64,000 nucleotides of DNA from an uncultured Acetatifactor sp. GTDB lineage: Bacteria > Bacillota > Clostridia > Lachnospirales > Lachnospiraceae. Numbering within the stretch: the first letter of the stretch is position 1; every line of letters starts with the position of its first letter. Made by a program: the position numbers and the translations under genes. The DNA is taken from positions 95,567 through 159,566 of the forward strand of contig CATKXX010000002.1 in NCBI GenBank assembly GCA_949840935.1. Direction: 5' to 3'. The notes beneath the pieces were generated by a model. It was not told the origin of the DNA and ran no database searches. It saw nothing but the letters and a program-made list of their open reading frames with translations. Of the stretch, positions 16,564 through 24,644 are shown in pieces.

Positions 16564-17441
16564 TTAATCCAACGGGATTGCTGTCCAGTCTTTCGGCGTG
16601 ATATCCTCCTTTTCCACATGGATCACAAAGGGCCAGCCTTCCGGGAAAAGGATCATTTTATCCTCATGTAAATTGAGCCACCCCCCCACCAGCTAAAAGA
16701 CGAGTCCGCAATGATATTATGCCTGCACAGGCTCATCAGGTACATATCATACCAGGCCTCCCTGCCCTGCTGCACAAAGCAGAACGTCCCCCCGCAGCTT
16801 TTAAAGTATTCCCTGCACCAGTCCATTTCATCTGAAAATACGTAAAATACAGGGTTTTCCACCCTTTCGTTAATATAGGCAATCGCGTTATTATAATAGT
16901 TTGTCGTGAATACCAGCCTTCTTTTATGACCGTTTACCAGATAATCCCCCCTCCGCACATGGATACTGACCGCATTGGTTGACAGGATCTTGTCGCGGTA
17001 TGAATTGGGATAGGGCTCAGGCGCCCTGAATGTCAGTTCCCCGCGCAGCAGGGGCCTGATATGCTCGAAATACCTCTCGCTCTGGAAGAATCCCTCCAGA
17101 TATGCGTCCTCCAGCTGAAGGATTTCCGGCGAATAAGTGCACGTACCATACCGCTTTATCTGGGAGATAAAGGTTTTCTTATTGATATTATACTTCCGCA
17201 GCGCCCTGTGGAAGGGGTCGGACTGATAGACAGCCAGCCTGCGGCATTCCCTGGGAGACGCGTATTCTTCCCTTGTGTTTTGAAATACGGCAGGCAGTAA
17301 ATACCCGCCGCTATGGGCTTTTATATACCGGTAGCTGCTTATATCCAGCTTTGCCTCCCTGCCGCTCTCCTGCAGCCCCCTGTACAAGGCGTACAGAAAA
17401 ATCTGATTCCCCAGTCCTCCCCATACTTTTACGATTATCAT
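16564..17441 (-). pseudogene. GT11 alpha-1,2-fucosyltransferase, out of frame at a seven-G run
   Basis: The reading frame from 17441 gives 262 residues with GT11 features: N-terminal KVWGGLGNQIF, the GDP-fucose motif SIHVRRGDYLV and the late motif DSSFSWWG. Straight after that motif the frame leaves the family pattern (GGSIYMRIK, stop at 16653). With one base added to the seven-G run (plus-strand C at 16681-16687) translation continues as WWGGWLNLHEDKMILF to a stop at 16564, giving about 292 residues, the normal GT11 length. The gene is therefore off as read: a slipped-strand switch, a fixed frameshift or a sequencing error. The enzyme would add fucose to a surface glycan. AAAGGAG lies ten bases before the ATG. 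Confidence 0.85.
16681..16687 (-). repeat. Seven-G homopolymer inside the fucosyltransferase gene
   Basis: Seven consecutive C on the plus strand. Eight (or five) would restore the full-length GT11 frame. Confidence 0.9.
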
Positions 17442-17549
17442 CCCTGCCCGGCTCCTTTCTTTGCCCTGTACCTGGTCTCCTGCACCTGGTCTCCCGCACC
17501 TGACGCAGTCACCCGTCCCGACATAGTACCCATATCACATATCAATCCA

Positions 17550-19013
17550 TCAGCCATCCGTCCCATCGTCTTTCCCCTTCCGCTTTTTCAGCGCTGCAGG
17601 CAGCCGCCTGCCATATGGGCCTCCCAACACGGCCATGAGCATCAGATAGATACCCGCGCCGCAGATTGTCATAAACAACGTGTTTTGTATGTTATTCTCC
17701 TGCAGCACATCTCTTTTTAAAACCAAAAGGGCCGCCCCCATAAAGAGCGCCATCCCCCCAAATCGCAGCACATTCCTCAACAGCCGCTTTAAATCCACCG
17801 CATGGGTCACGGCCACCTGTACAAGGGTCTTGACCGCCTCCGAGATTACCGTCGCCGCCGCGCCATAAGACCCTGCCCCGGGGATCAGCAGGGCATTGAA
17901 AACACCGTTGACCAATACGCCCAACAGGATGGTCAAAGTCAGCTCCTTCTCCCTTTGGGAAGCTACCATATACTGTGAACCGGCGAGGTTACTGATCCCC
18001 ATAAGGATCCCCATGGGCGCAAAGATCACCAGCAGTCCTGTGACCCTTTCATACCCGGCGCCGAAAAACCAGGGAACCAGCGTTGATGCGACAGCCGCCG
18101 AGCCTGCGGCCATGGGCATTGCCAGCAGCAGGCTCACCTCAATCCCCCTGTTCAGGTATCCTTTCGCCCCTTCTACATTCTTTGCCCCGATCTCCTGCGC
18201 CATCCTGGGCATGATGACCGTCCCCAGCGAGGTAATGACCGTCATGATAAGGGCCACTACCTTTTGAGCCTGTTCATAATATCCCACCTCCGCATATCCG
18301 TCTCCCAGGATGCCAAGCATGGTGGTATCTATGATCTTGTATATGGAAGTAATGTAATACGGAATCCCCAGCAGGAACGCCGGCTTCACATGGGTCAGTG
18401 TCTTTCGGAAGCTTTGCTGGAAATCCACATATTTCCTTATATCAAACAGTATGGCCGCATTCCCCGTCAGATTGGCCGCCCCCACGATGGCCGCATACAG
18501 CGCCACATCCTCCGGCTTTTTGACAAAGAGGAACAGGCCCAAGACGGACAGCGCCTTTACAAGGAAATTCTTGGCCACTGTCACCTTAAATTCCTCTATC
18601 CCAGTGTAAAACCAGCTGACCGCCAGCACTCCGCCCATGATCCCCACCGACTGGGCGAGATAAACCTCCCTGTACTCTCCGGCACAGCAGAAGACAAACG
18701 CAAAGTACAGCACGAGCGCAGCGGTCAATAACAGGAACTGCCCCTGTACGATCTGGAAGAAAAGAATACTCCTCTCTCTGACATCCCCTGCCCTGTACGC
18801 GATCTCCCTCTGGCCGTAGAGCGGGAAGCCCAGGCTGCCCGCCACGATAAAATAGGTGCTGATGGACAGGGTATATCCGTATATCCCTATCATCTCCGCT
18901 CCCAGGGCCCTGGAAATATACGGAGTCGTCACCAGCGGCACCAGCAGGCTGAATATCTGGTACGACAGGTTATATATGTAATTCAGCGTGATCTTTTTTG
19001 TATCCGCCCTCAT
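17550..19013 (-). CDS. Oligosaccharide flippase (Wzx-like, MATE/PST superfamily)
   Basis: The 487-residue protein has about 12-14 membrane segments and starts KITLNYIYNLSYQIFSLLVPLVTTPYISRALG-type sequence (residues about 7-38), the hallmark of polysaccharide flippases that turn lipid-linked repeat units to the outer face. A complete frame without disruption. It starts four bases after the stop of the broken upstream membrane protein gene, with GAGGA in the overlap region, so it depends on the same transcript. It is the only intact transport gene of the locus. Confidence 0.9.
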   Translation of the reverse strand: MRADTKKITLNYIYNLSYQIFSLLVPLVTTPYISRALGAEMIGIYGYTLSISTYFIVAGSLGFPLYGQREIAYRAGDVRERSILFFQIVQGQFLLLTAALVLYFAFVFCCAGEYREVYLAQSVGIMGGVLAVSWFYTGIEEFKVTVAKNFLVKALSVLGLFLFVKKPEDVALYAAIVGAANLTGNAAILFDIRKYVDFQQSFRKTLTHVKPAFLLGIPYYITSIYKIIDTTMLGILGDGYAEVGYYEQAQKVVALIMTVITSLGTVIMPRMAQEIGAKNVEGAKGYLNRGIEVSLLLAMPMAAGSAAVASTLVPWFFGAGYERVTGLLVIFAPMGILMGISNLAGSQYMVASQREKELTLTILLGVLVNGVFNALLIPGAGSYGAAATVISEAVKTLVQVAVTHAVDLKRLLRNVLRFGGMALFMGAALLVLKRDVLQENNIQNTLFMTICGAGIYLMLMAVLGGPYGRRLPAALKKRKGKDDGTDG

Positions 19014-19016
19014 TCC

Positions 19017-20736
19017 TCATCCCTTATCCAGGCCCTCCCCGTCAACAGTTCCACTTCCCGGAAAGTTTCTTTTTCCATGGAATTTTCTTCTATAATAATG
19101 GCGCAAGACCTCCGGCAGCTGTCTCGATGCATTGGGAGCGCTGTTTTCCCCCATCCCCCCGTCCCTCCAGCTCCCGATGTCATCCCTTAACTCCAGGATC
19201 ATCGTCGGCAGCATTTCCGGGTTCAGGCTGTAATAATTCTCCGTATACGCATTGTCCGTAATGGGGCATACGCTGGGAGCGGCCGCTTCCTCCTCAGCGC
19301 ACAGATAGACAAAGGGGGCGGACATGCCGCAGACATAAAGCTTCTCCCTCCGCCCTGTGTCCAGGCTGTCCAGATCTGACAGAAGCTGCTCATAATCCTC
19401 CCTGTGCTTTTCCGATGTGAAAATCCCCCTGGCAGCCCCTGTACCGATCAACTCCGTACACTCCCACAACGGCGCGTCGCGATTTACGATCAGCACTCTC
19501 TACATCAGCAGGATCGCCAGGAAAACGGCCGCCGTGCCATAACAGAGCGAGGTTCTGCCGGGCGCCCTGCCGCTCTCATATATCCCATACCACGCCGGGA
19601 TCACTGCAGGCAGCATCCCCATCACGATAGCCGACACGCCCGTGTTGGAGGCCATATTGCTCACAAATGCATAGAACAGGCTGATTCCCCAGAGGGACAA
19701 CAGCCTTCTGTCAGCCATCCCATAGATCATCTGTAATTCCACAGCATACACGCAAAGCGGGATGGCCAGCTGGCCGATATATACCACCCCGTCAGTCAGG
19801 AAGAACAGGACGCACTGTACCACCAGCAGCCCAAGGGCGAAAAGATGCCTCCGTCCCCGGCTTCCCGCGTCATGCCCCCGCAGGGCGGCCAGGCAGCTTC
19901 CCGCCAGGAGCGCATGGGCAGGCGCCGTATAACGGCACAGATACGCCAGATGCCCAAAGAATCTGCATGTCTGCCACAGGACATTGTCGCTCCCGGAATG
20001 TTCCGGATCCGACAAAATACAGGGGAGCAGCTCCGGGAGAGCGCTCACAGGCACCCTGGAAAACAACCAGCAACTGTAGACTGTCGCCGTAAACAATATC
20101 CCTGCCAGAAACCACCCCTGTTCCCGTCCCCTCCCCTTTTTCAGGCAATATGCCAGATAACCTGAGATCACCGGAAAGAGCGCGCCCCCATAGGGATTGC
20201 ACAAAACCCCCAGCGCATAATACCCCCCCAATCATCCCAAGCCATTTCACCGCCTTCCCGGGCCAGCCCTCCCTGTGAAAGGCAAGGACATACCAGGAGA
20301 GCATCGCCAGCAGGAAAAACATGGGCCCCATGGAGATATAAGAAAGGGTAAAAATATTGGAACGGCAGTAAAGCAGGATATGCAGCATTATCACAAAGGA
20401 AATCCCCCTGTCAAAGACCCTCCTCATCAGGCAGTAGCTATATAAGCTTCCCAGGATCCAGAAGCCCATATACAGCAGCCGGAAAAACAGAATGGCCCCT
20501 CCCGGGAAGGCCGGCCCCACCCTCTGGTACAGCGCATAAAAGGGAATCAGCAGGGCAGCGCTCAGCTGACAGACATGCCATTCCTCCTGGAGGGGCACAG
20601 CCCCCTCATACAGCCTCTTTACCCATGCCAGATGCATCGCCTCATCCTGCCATCCCAGCCCGAAAAAGCACCTCCATACCAGGAGCGCTGCCGCAAAAAC
20701 ACCTGTAAGGGCTTTTATGATCTTCTGTCTCTGCAT
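19017..20736 (-). pseudogene. Broken multi-spanning membrane protein of the glycan locus (frameshift plus in-frame amber)
   Basis: Three consecutive reading pieces form one protein of about 573 residues. Piece one (from 20736) has about five membrane segments and runs to a seven-G tract at 20223-20229. With six (or nine) G the frame passes directly into piece two (GYYALGVLCNPYGG), with further membrane segments to a TAG at 19500-19502. The same frame then continues after the TAG as RVLIVNRDAPLWE, a soluble tail of about 160 residues ending at 19017. Membrane proteins with such a soluble tail are common in Lachnospiraceae glycan loci and are thought to be GT-C-like or polymerase-like, but I do not assign a reaction. 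Two independent lesions make loss of function more likely than a simple switch. The start overlaps the end of the FrhB-like frame by 22 bases. Confidence 0.75.
20223..20229 (-). repeat. Seven-G homopolymer inside the membrane protein gene
   Basis: Seven consecutive C on the plus strand. Six (or nine) would join the two flanking frames. Confidence 0.9.
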
Positions 20737-21846
20737 TTCAATACCTCTTTCACCAGCCTCTTATACACGATCTTAACCCTTGTCCTCATCCTGCCTCTCC
20801 AGCTGGTGTACCCCCAGCGCCTGATCAGCCCTTCAAAGCCGAGACGCCGGTAATCCTCCCAGAACTGCCCGCGGCCCTCCGGTTCTGCCGTGGGACGCAG
20901 CAGGGGAACCTGCATGTGAAGCGAAGGATCGATCTCCCGGATCCGCCCCGGCAGGGCCCGGAGCGCTTCCCTGCCGCTGTCCGTGTGCACCAGCACAATA
21001 CTTGTGCCCTCATGATCCCTCCTACAGCGGTTACTCCCCCCCTGTTTCCCAGCAGTCCCCCATGGTCAGGTCGCTGTGATGGACTGTCTTATTACAATGA
21101 TAACAGGCCGGGCGCATGGAATGATGGCTGTAATAGATCGACGCCCATATATCACTGCTTTTCCTCCTCTTTTGAAAGACCAGCGTCTCAATATGCGCGT
21201 TTCTCCAGCCAAATCCCTTATCCCTGAAACAGTATCCCAGCAGCCGTCCTTCCCTTCCCTCCCAATATTGAATATATTCCTGAAACAACCGCGGGCTGGC
21301 CGCGCCATGGCATATGATGTCCGCCAGGAGCAGGTTCCTCCTCCCTCCAAACCTTTTAAAGACCTGATTCACCTGGCAGGTCATGCCGATAAAGAGCACT
21401 TCCCTCCCCCCGTCCAGGTCTTTTGCCAGCGCCCCATAGATTCCCGCCATATCGCTCTGCACATATTTCGAGCCTCTCATGCGCTCCACAGTCCCCATAT
21501 CAGAGGCCCTGATATGGACTGCCCGGAACCCTTCGTCCAATACGCAGCCGTATACTACCCCCCCTCGCTCGATAAAAGCCCTGGACAGGGCAAAGGCAAA
21601 TCCCCCTGACTGGCTTTTCCTCCTGTCCTCCGCCCCCGCCTGGAATTCATAAAAAGCCGTTCCGCCATAGTCCTCCGGCTCCTTTTCCCGAAAGGCGCAG
21701 ACCGATCTGCACCTCCCGCAGTGAATGCATTTCTCCCCGTCGATCTCCGGGTATTCATAGCCCTCCTCATCCCTGTAAAAACGTATGGCCTGCACCGGGC
21801 ACACATCCTCACAGCCCCTGCATCCGCAGCACTGTCCCTTATCCAT
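20715..21846 (-). pseudogene. FrhB-like coenzyme F420 hydrogenase/dehydrogenase beta-subunit family protein, out of frame at a seven-G run
   Basis: From the ATG at 21846 (GGAGGTGA upstream) the intact part has about 271 residues: two 4Fe-4S ferredoxin motifs (CCGCRGCEDVCP and CIHCGRCRSVC), then the FrhB N and C domains (SGGFAFALSRAF, FIGMTCQVNQVFKRF, CYHCNKTVHHSDLTMGDCW). It stops at 21031 just after a seven-G tract (21036-21042). With six G the frame continues through HEGTSIVLVHTDSGREAL, the usual end of this family, to 20715. The family accompanies polysaccharide pyruvyl transferases in glycan loci, and the upstream gene is exactly such a transferase, overlapping by eight bases. Role in glycan synthesis is inferred from context. 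Confidence 0.85.
21036..21042 (-). repeat. Seven-G homopolymer inside the FrhB-like gene
   Basis: Seven consecutive C on the plus strand. Six (or nine) would restore the family's C-terminal region. Confidence 0.9.
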
Positions 21847-22807
21847 CCCCGTCACCTCCCAGAATCCCTGACACATATGAACGCAGCTTATCCCTGTACC
21901 TTTCCAGAGCCGCCTCTGCGCCGGAAAAGTCCACGCTCCTCTCCACCCTCCCCAGGCAGTCCCCCAGCCCTCCGCCATACCTTTCCAGATGCAGGAGCTC
22001 CAAAAAATCCCTCAGCCTCCCGGGATTGTGGGCATCCGTGACACAGAAGAAGGGTCTCCTGAAAAGGACGGAGAACGCCGTCGCGTGAAAGGAATTCGTC
22101 AGGACAAACTCCGCCCCTTTTATCAGCCCCAAAAACTGCGCGGGGCCGGCATCCTCAATATAGCCCCTGTCCAGGATCCCGGGGCAGTCCCCTATGCAGA
22201 GTGCCTGCATCCCCCAGCGCTGCGCCAGCATCCGCCCTTTTTCCATCATTTCCCGGGTATTTTTCATCGGATATACCAGCAGGTAAGGCTTACGCACATC
22301 CCCCTCATCGGCATATTTTCCCCACTCCCCCTCATCCAGAAGGAACACGGGATCCAGAGTATGCTCTGCGTCAATATCACAGTGCTGCTTCAGGGGAAGG
22401 AGCGACGTCCTCTCCCGCACGCTGACATACTGATAATCCTTCAGCCATTCCCTCATCCGGCTGTTATACTCCGCATTGCCGAAGTCATAGTCCCCCAGGG
22501 ACGAGGAAAGACTGACCCTTTTCGCTCCCTTGGGGGCTGTCCGCAGGAAATAGGCCGGATCCGGAAACCCGTTAGTCACAGCCGGGTTCCAGATCTGATC
22601 GCTCCCGCTTATGTACAGGTCATACCCCTTATGCAGTACGGCCTGGCCCCCTCCGTGAAAGGGGGCCGTATAATGGAAAAACCCCCGGTAGAAGCCCAGA
22701 AACCTTTTCCTTTTCCCAAGCCTCTCCCGGAGATGGCATATATCATGCGCCATGCACTTGACGGCATACCCTGTGACGCCGATCCTCACGGGCCACAGCC
22801 CCTTCAT
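21839..22807 (-). CDS. Polysaccharide pyruvyl transferase family protein, N-terminally truncated
   Basis: The 322-residue frame carries the family motifs DLYISGSDQIWNP, the serine-rich SLSSSLGDYDF, VSVRERTS and the late VLTNSFHATAFSVLF. These proteins (PF04230) transfer pyruvate or act as related sugar-modifying enzymes in surface glycans. The usual N-terminus (a Rossmann start with a GAVLQAYAL-like motif, some 50-60 residues) is absent, and the frame upstream closes within 12 codons. No good ribosome binding site precedes the first ATG. The gene therefore seems cut at its 5' end exactly where the AT-rich island begins, so it is probably a remnant or needs a fusion start. It overlaps the FrhB-like gene by eight bases. 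Confidence 0.75.
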   Translation of the reverse strand: MKGLWPVRIGVTGYAVKCMAHDICHLRERLGKRKRFLGFYRGFFHYTAPFHGGGQAVLHKGYDLYISGSDQIWNPAVTNGFPDPAYFLRTAPKGAKRVSLSSSLGDYDFGNAEYNSRMREWLKDYQYVSVRERTSLLPLKQHCDIDAEHTLDPVFLLDEGEWGKYADEGDVRKPYLLVYPMKNTREMMEKGRMLAQRWGMQALCIGDCPGILDRGYIEDAGPAQFLGLIKGAEFVLTNSFHATAFSVLFRRPFFCVTDAHNPGRLRDFLELLHLERYGGGLGDCLGRVERSVDFSGAEAALERYRDKLRSYVSGILGGDGDG

Positions 22808-22870
22808 GAAAGTGGGTAAAGTAACGAATAACAGAAAGCATCATTGCAAATTCAGAAAAGAGGGAATAAA

Positions 22871-23089
22871 TTGATCACTTACGATCCTTTTTGGAAGACT
22901 TTACAGAAATCAGAAGAAACTACTTACTCCTTGATAAATAATCATCACGTTTCCAGTGCCATCATCGACAAACTCCGCAAAAACAAACCAATGAACACCA
23001 CCACACTCAATGACCTCTGCCGTATCCTGCGTTGCAGCCTGCAGGATATTGCCGAATACATTCCGTCCGATGATGACCAGGCCTTGTGA
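22871..23089 (+). CDS. Small Cro/CI-type helix-turn-helix protein
   Basis: A 72-residue protein read from the TTG at 22871 (ITYDPFWKTL), with AGAGGG six bases upstream. A helix-turn-helix is visible in TYSLINNHHVSSAIIDKLRK followed by NTTTLNDLCRILRCSLQDI, a pattern of short XRE regulators common on mobile elements of Lachnospiraceae. It opens the AT-rich island, diverging from the truncated pyruvyl transferase. The protein is likely a DNA-binding regulator; the GAT(T/C)ACC triplets at 24076 and 25437 are possible but unproven targets. Confidence 0.75.
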   Translation: MITYDPFWKTLQKSEETTYSLINNHHVSSAIIDKLRKNKPMNTTTLNDLCRILRCSLQDIAEYIPSDDDQAL

Positions 23090-23417
23090 CAGGGCTCACA
23101 GACGATATGGCGGCATACCCCTTGCCAGTTTCCTGTGCAAAGGCATCCCCTTACCCGGATGTTTTCATTTTTTAATGTACTTTTTACCGTTATTATGATA
23201 TAATCCTCTGTACAGAAAGGACATCTTTCTGAAAATCATTTTTTACTTCATTTCTGCGCGGTCTTTTGGGCATATCAGGTTTGTGGATACCGCGCAGACA
23301 CAAACTTCTCTTTTTCATTTGACATGGATTTCAACCTCCCATGGTATTCACCTTGACAATTCAATAGACTTTATACTCTGGTTATGATATACTTCGATAT
23401 ACAGGAGGTACAAGCTG
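23090..23417. other. Intergenic region in the island, with one family C element and one inverted repeat end
   Basis: This 328-bp stretch contains the family C hairpin copy (23249-23305) and the left inverted repeat of mini-element 1 (from 23347). No other gene is seen; the only minus-strand frame near the hairpin has 24 codons. Confidence 0.5.
23249..23305 (-). repeat. Family C hairpin element, copy 1
   Basis: Matches the element at 53241-53297 almost throughout: CATTTCTGCGCGGTCTTTTG at the left, TTTGTGGATACCGCGCAGAC at the right. TGCGCGG pairs with CCGCGCA and GTTTGTG with CACAAAC. Unlike the other two copies it has no gene beside it. Confidence 0.75.
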
Positions 23418-23722
23418 ATGGATAATGAAAGCAGGGAAATGTTTCAGAAGATTCTGGACAGGCTCGATAAAATAGACAGCCGCTTTGATGTCATAGAGCA
23501 TAAGCAAAACCGCACGGAAAAGAAAGTGGACGATTTACGGATTGACGTAGCGGTAGCTGAAAGGGATATCAGGCGAGACATTTACGAATTGAAAGACGAA
23601 ATGGAAACAGTCATTGAGGTATTAAGAATGAATGAAATGTTACCAAGATAATCACATGATCACACAACCGGATATATCATGAATCAGAGTGTAAAGCCTA
23701 TTGAGTTGTCAGGGCTTTACAC
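23347..23722 (+). mobile_element. Mini-element 1: inverted-repeat-bounded unit with a small coiled-coil gene
   Basis: Left end R1 (23347-23380) and right end R2 (23685-23722) are inverted copies sharing CAGAGT(A/G)TAAAG(T/C)CTATTGA and (A/G)TTGTCA(A/G)GG. Between them is one plus-strand gene (23418-23651). R2 is itself a near-perfect palindrome (GTGTAAAGCC with GGGCTTTACAC) and would act as a terminator in both directions. The unit is about 376 bp. No transposase is present. Confidence 0.6.
23418..23651 (+). CDS. Small coiled-coil protein of mini-element 1
   Basis: A 77-residue, highly charged protein with heptad-like spacing throughout (ILDRLDKIDSRFDVIEHKQN, KKVDDLRIDVAVAERDIRRD), so probably one long coiled coil. 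I do not recognise a characterised family; similar short proteins occur in phage-like and mobile regions. A strong AGGAGG lies nine bases before the ATG. It is the only gene between repeats R1 and R2. No membrane segment or signal peptide. Confidence 0.65.
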   Translation: MDNESREMFQKILDRLDKIDSRFDVIEHKQNRTEKKVDDLRIDVAVAERDIRRDIYELKDEMETVIEVLRMNEMLPR

Positions 23723-23764
23723 CCTGGTTTATTGGTTGCTATTCAGTTGTGGTTATGGCCGCGG

Positions 23765-23956
23765 TTATTCTTTAATCTTGTCAATGTCTGTCAGGTTAAC
23801 GCCAGAGGCATTCAACAATACTTTCAATGTTCGATATTCTTCTTTCAATTCAGCATATGTTTCGGTGGCGTTTTCCTTTTTTGCCAGAATCATATATTTT
23901 TGTATCTTTTTGAAATCATCAAGGGCTTGTTTTATTACTTCTATGCCTGTTGGCAT
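23765..23956 (-). CDS. Small helical protein of mini-element 2
   Basis: A 63-residue protein, largely helical and charged, ending LLNASGVNLTDIDKIKE. It resembles the protein of mini-element 3 (KEN start of the second helix and the end SLGVNVEDI), so the two are probably paralogues. No known domain is recognised. AGGTGA lies five bases before the ATG, and a promoter with 17-base spacing lies in and next to repeat R3. Confidence 0.65.
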   Translation of the reverse strand: MPTGIEVIKQALDDFKKIQKYMILAKKENATETYAELKEEYRTLKVLLNASGVNLTDIDKIKE

Positions 23957-24001
23957 GAAATCACCTACTTCCTTTTAGCCTGGTTGACAGCTACTGATTT
24001 T

Positions 24002-24030
24002 ATTATAGCAACCCATGCTAAAAGTGTAAA
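24002..24030 (-). promoter_or_regulatory. Promoter of the mini-element 2 gene, -35 box inside repeat R3
   Basis: TTTACA (24030-24025) lies inside the repeat and TATAAT (24007-24002) just outside it, 17 bases apart. Confidence 0.7.
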
Positions 24031-24075
24031 GCCTTTATTGAATTGCCAGGGTGCTTTGTACAAGATTATACGTCT

Positions 24076-24115
24076 GATCACCCTTTTGATTACCTTTGAT
24101 TACTTGGTAATCAAA
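24076..24115. repeat. GAT(T/C)ACC triplet plus palindrome
   Basis: GATCACC (24076), GATTACC (24088) and GATTACT (24098) follow each other at 12 and 10 bp. The last is part of a perfect hairpin TTTGATTAC-TTG-GTAATCAAA (24095-24115). The spacing of about one helical turn suggests a protein binding site. A related triplet is at 25437-25466. Confidence 0.5.
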
Positions 24116-24275
24116 ATCAATATGATATGGCATTTTCAATCTGTCTTACCACATTTCGCATCAAAAAAGAAAGACAACCTCTTTCGATCTGTAAAAGAAA
24201 TTTTCAGGAGGCCGAAACCGGCCAGGCTGAAGTCAGAAAATCGAAAGCTGCCAATTCAGTGAAGCCTGAATGTGC

Positions 24276-24316
24276 GGCAGGGTAAAGGGCTCTTCAGAAG
24301 TCTCTGCAACCCTGCC
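24276..24316 (+). terminator. Terminator-like stem-loop between mini-elements
   Basis: GGCAGGGT pairs with ACCCTGCC; TTATTT follows on the plus strand. No confident gene ends here. Confidence 0.35.
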
Positions 24317-24382
24317 TTATTTCCCCACCCCGTGAAAAGTAACCACAAACCACACAAAGCACCTTGACAATTCAATAAAGGC

Positions 24383-24411
24383 TTTACACCAACAACAAGA
24401 ACCACTATAAT
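24383..24411 (+). promoter_or_regulatory. Promoter of the mini-element 3 gene, -35 box inside repeat R4
   Basis: TTTACA (24383-24388) lies in the repeat and TATAAT (24406-24411) is 17 bases away, the same design as in mini-element 2. Confidence 0.7.
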
Positions 24412-24473
24412 GAATGTAGCAGCAATAAAACTGTACCAATTAAAAAGGCGGTGAGAATGTGGAGGTTTTAGAA

Positions 24474-24641
24474 ATGACAGATAAAGAATTAATCACAATT
24501 ACCATTGATAGGTATACAGACTTACAGCGCATCAAAAAAGAGAATGGTAATCAAGAAAATAAAGAACTTGAATATCAAATCAAAGTGACTACCGCAAAGT
24601 TATCTTCTTTGGGCGTCAATGTCGAGGATATAACCTTATAA
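24474..24641 (+). CDS. Small helical protein of mini-element 3
   Basis: A 55-residue helical, charged protein (TDKELITITIDRYTDLQRIK, ending LSSLGVNVEDITL). The ATG at 24474 is preferred over a GTG five codons upstream because GGAGG is eight bases before it. Similar in size and C-terminal motif to the mini-element 2 protein. Function unknown; the size and helicity would suit an antitoxin-like, anti-repressor or assembly role, but nothing in the sequence decides this. The gene is fully contained between R4 and R5. Confidence 0.65.
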   Translation: MTDKELITITIDRYTDLQRIKKENGNQENKELEYQIKVTTAKLSSLGVNVEDITL

Positions 24642-24644
24642 ATA

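Larger units (their letters stand above)
23689..24061 (-). mobile_element. Mini-element 2: inverted-repeat-bounded unit with a small helical gene
   Basis: Read on the minus strand it has R3 (24061-24024) with a built-in -35 box, a gene (23956-23765), the block CAACTGAATAGCAACC and then R2 as terminator. The same order is found in mini-element 3 on the other strand. R2 is shared with mini-element 1. Length about 373 bp. Confidence 0.6.
24062..24473. other. Spacer between mini-elements 2 and 3
   Basis: Holds a GAT(T/C)ACC triplet and hairpin (24076-24115), a stem-loop GGCAGGGT/ACCCTGCC (24276-24316) that looks like a plus-strand terminator, and the left end and promoter of mini-element 3. A 52-codon frame at 24127-24285 has no ribosome binding site and is not called. 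Confidence 0.5.

Noticed and set aside
19500..19502. TAG read as pyrrolysine or other sense codon
   Set aside because: No other in-frame TAG occurs in intact genes here and no pyrrolysine gene is visible; a recent nonsense change is simpler.
24127..24285. 52-codon frame between mini-elements 2 and 3
   Set aside because: No ribosome binding site or promoter at proper distance, and it runs into the terminator-like stem-loop.
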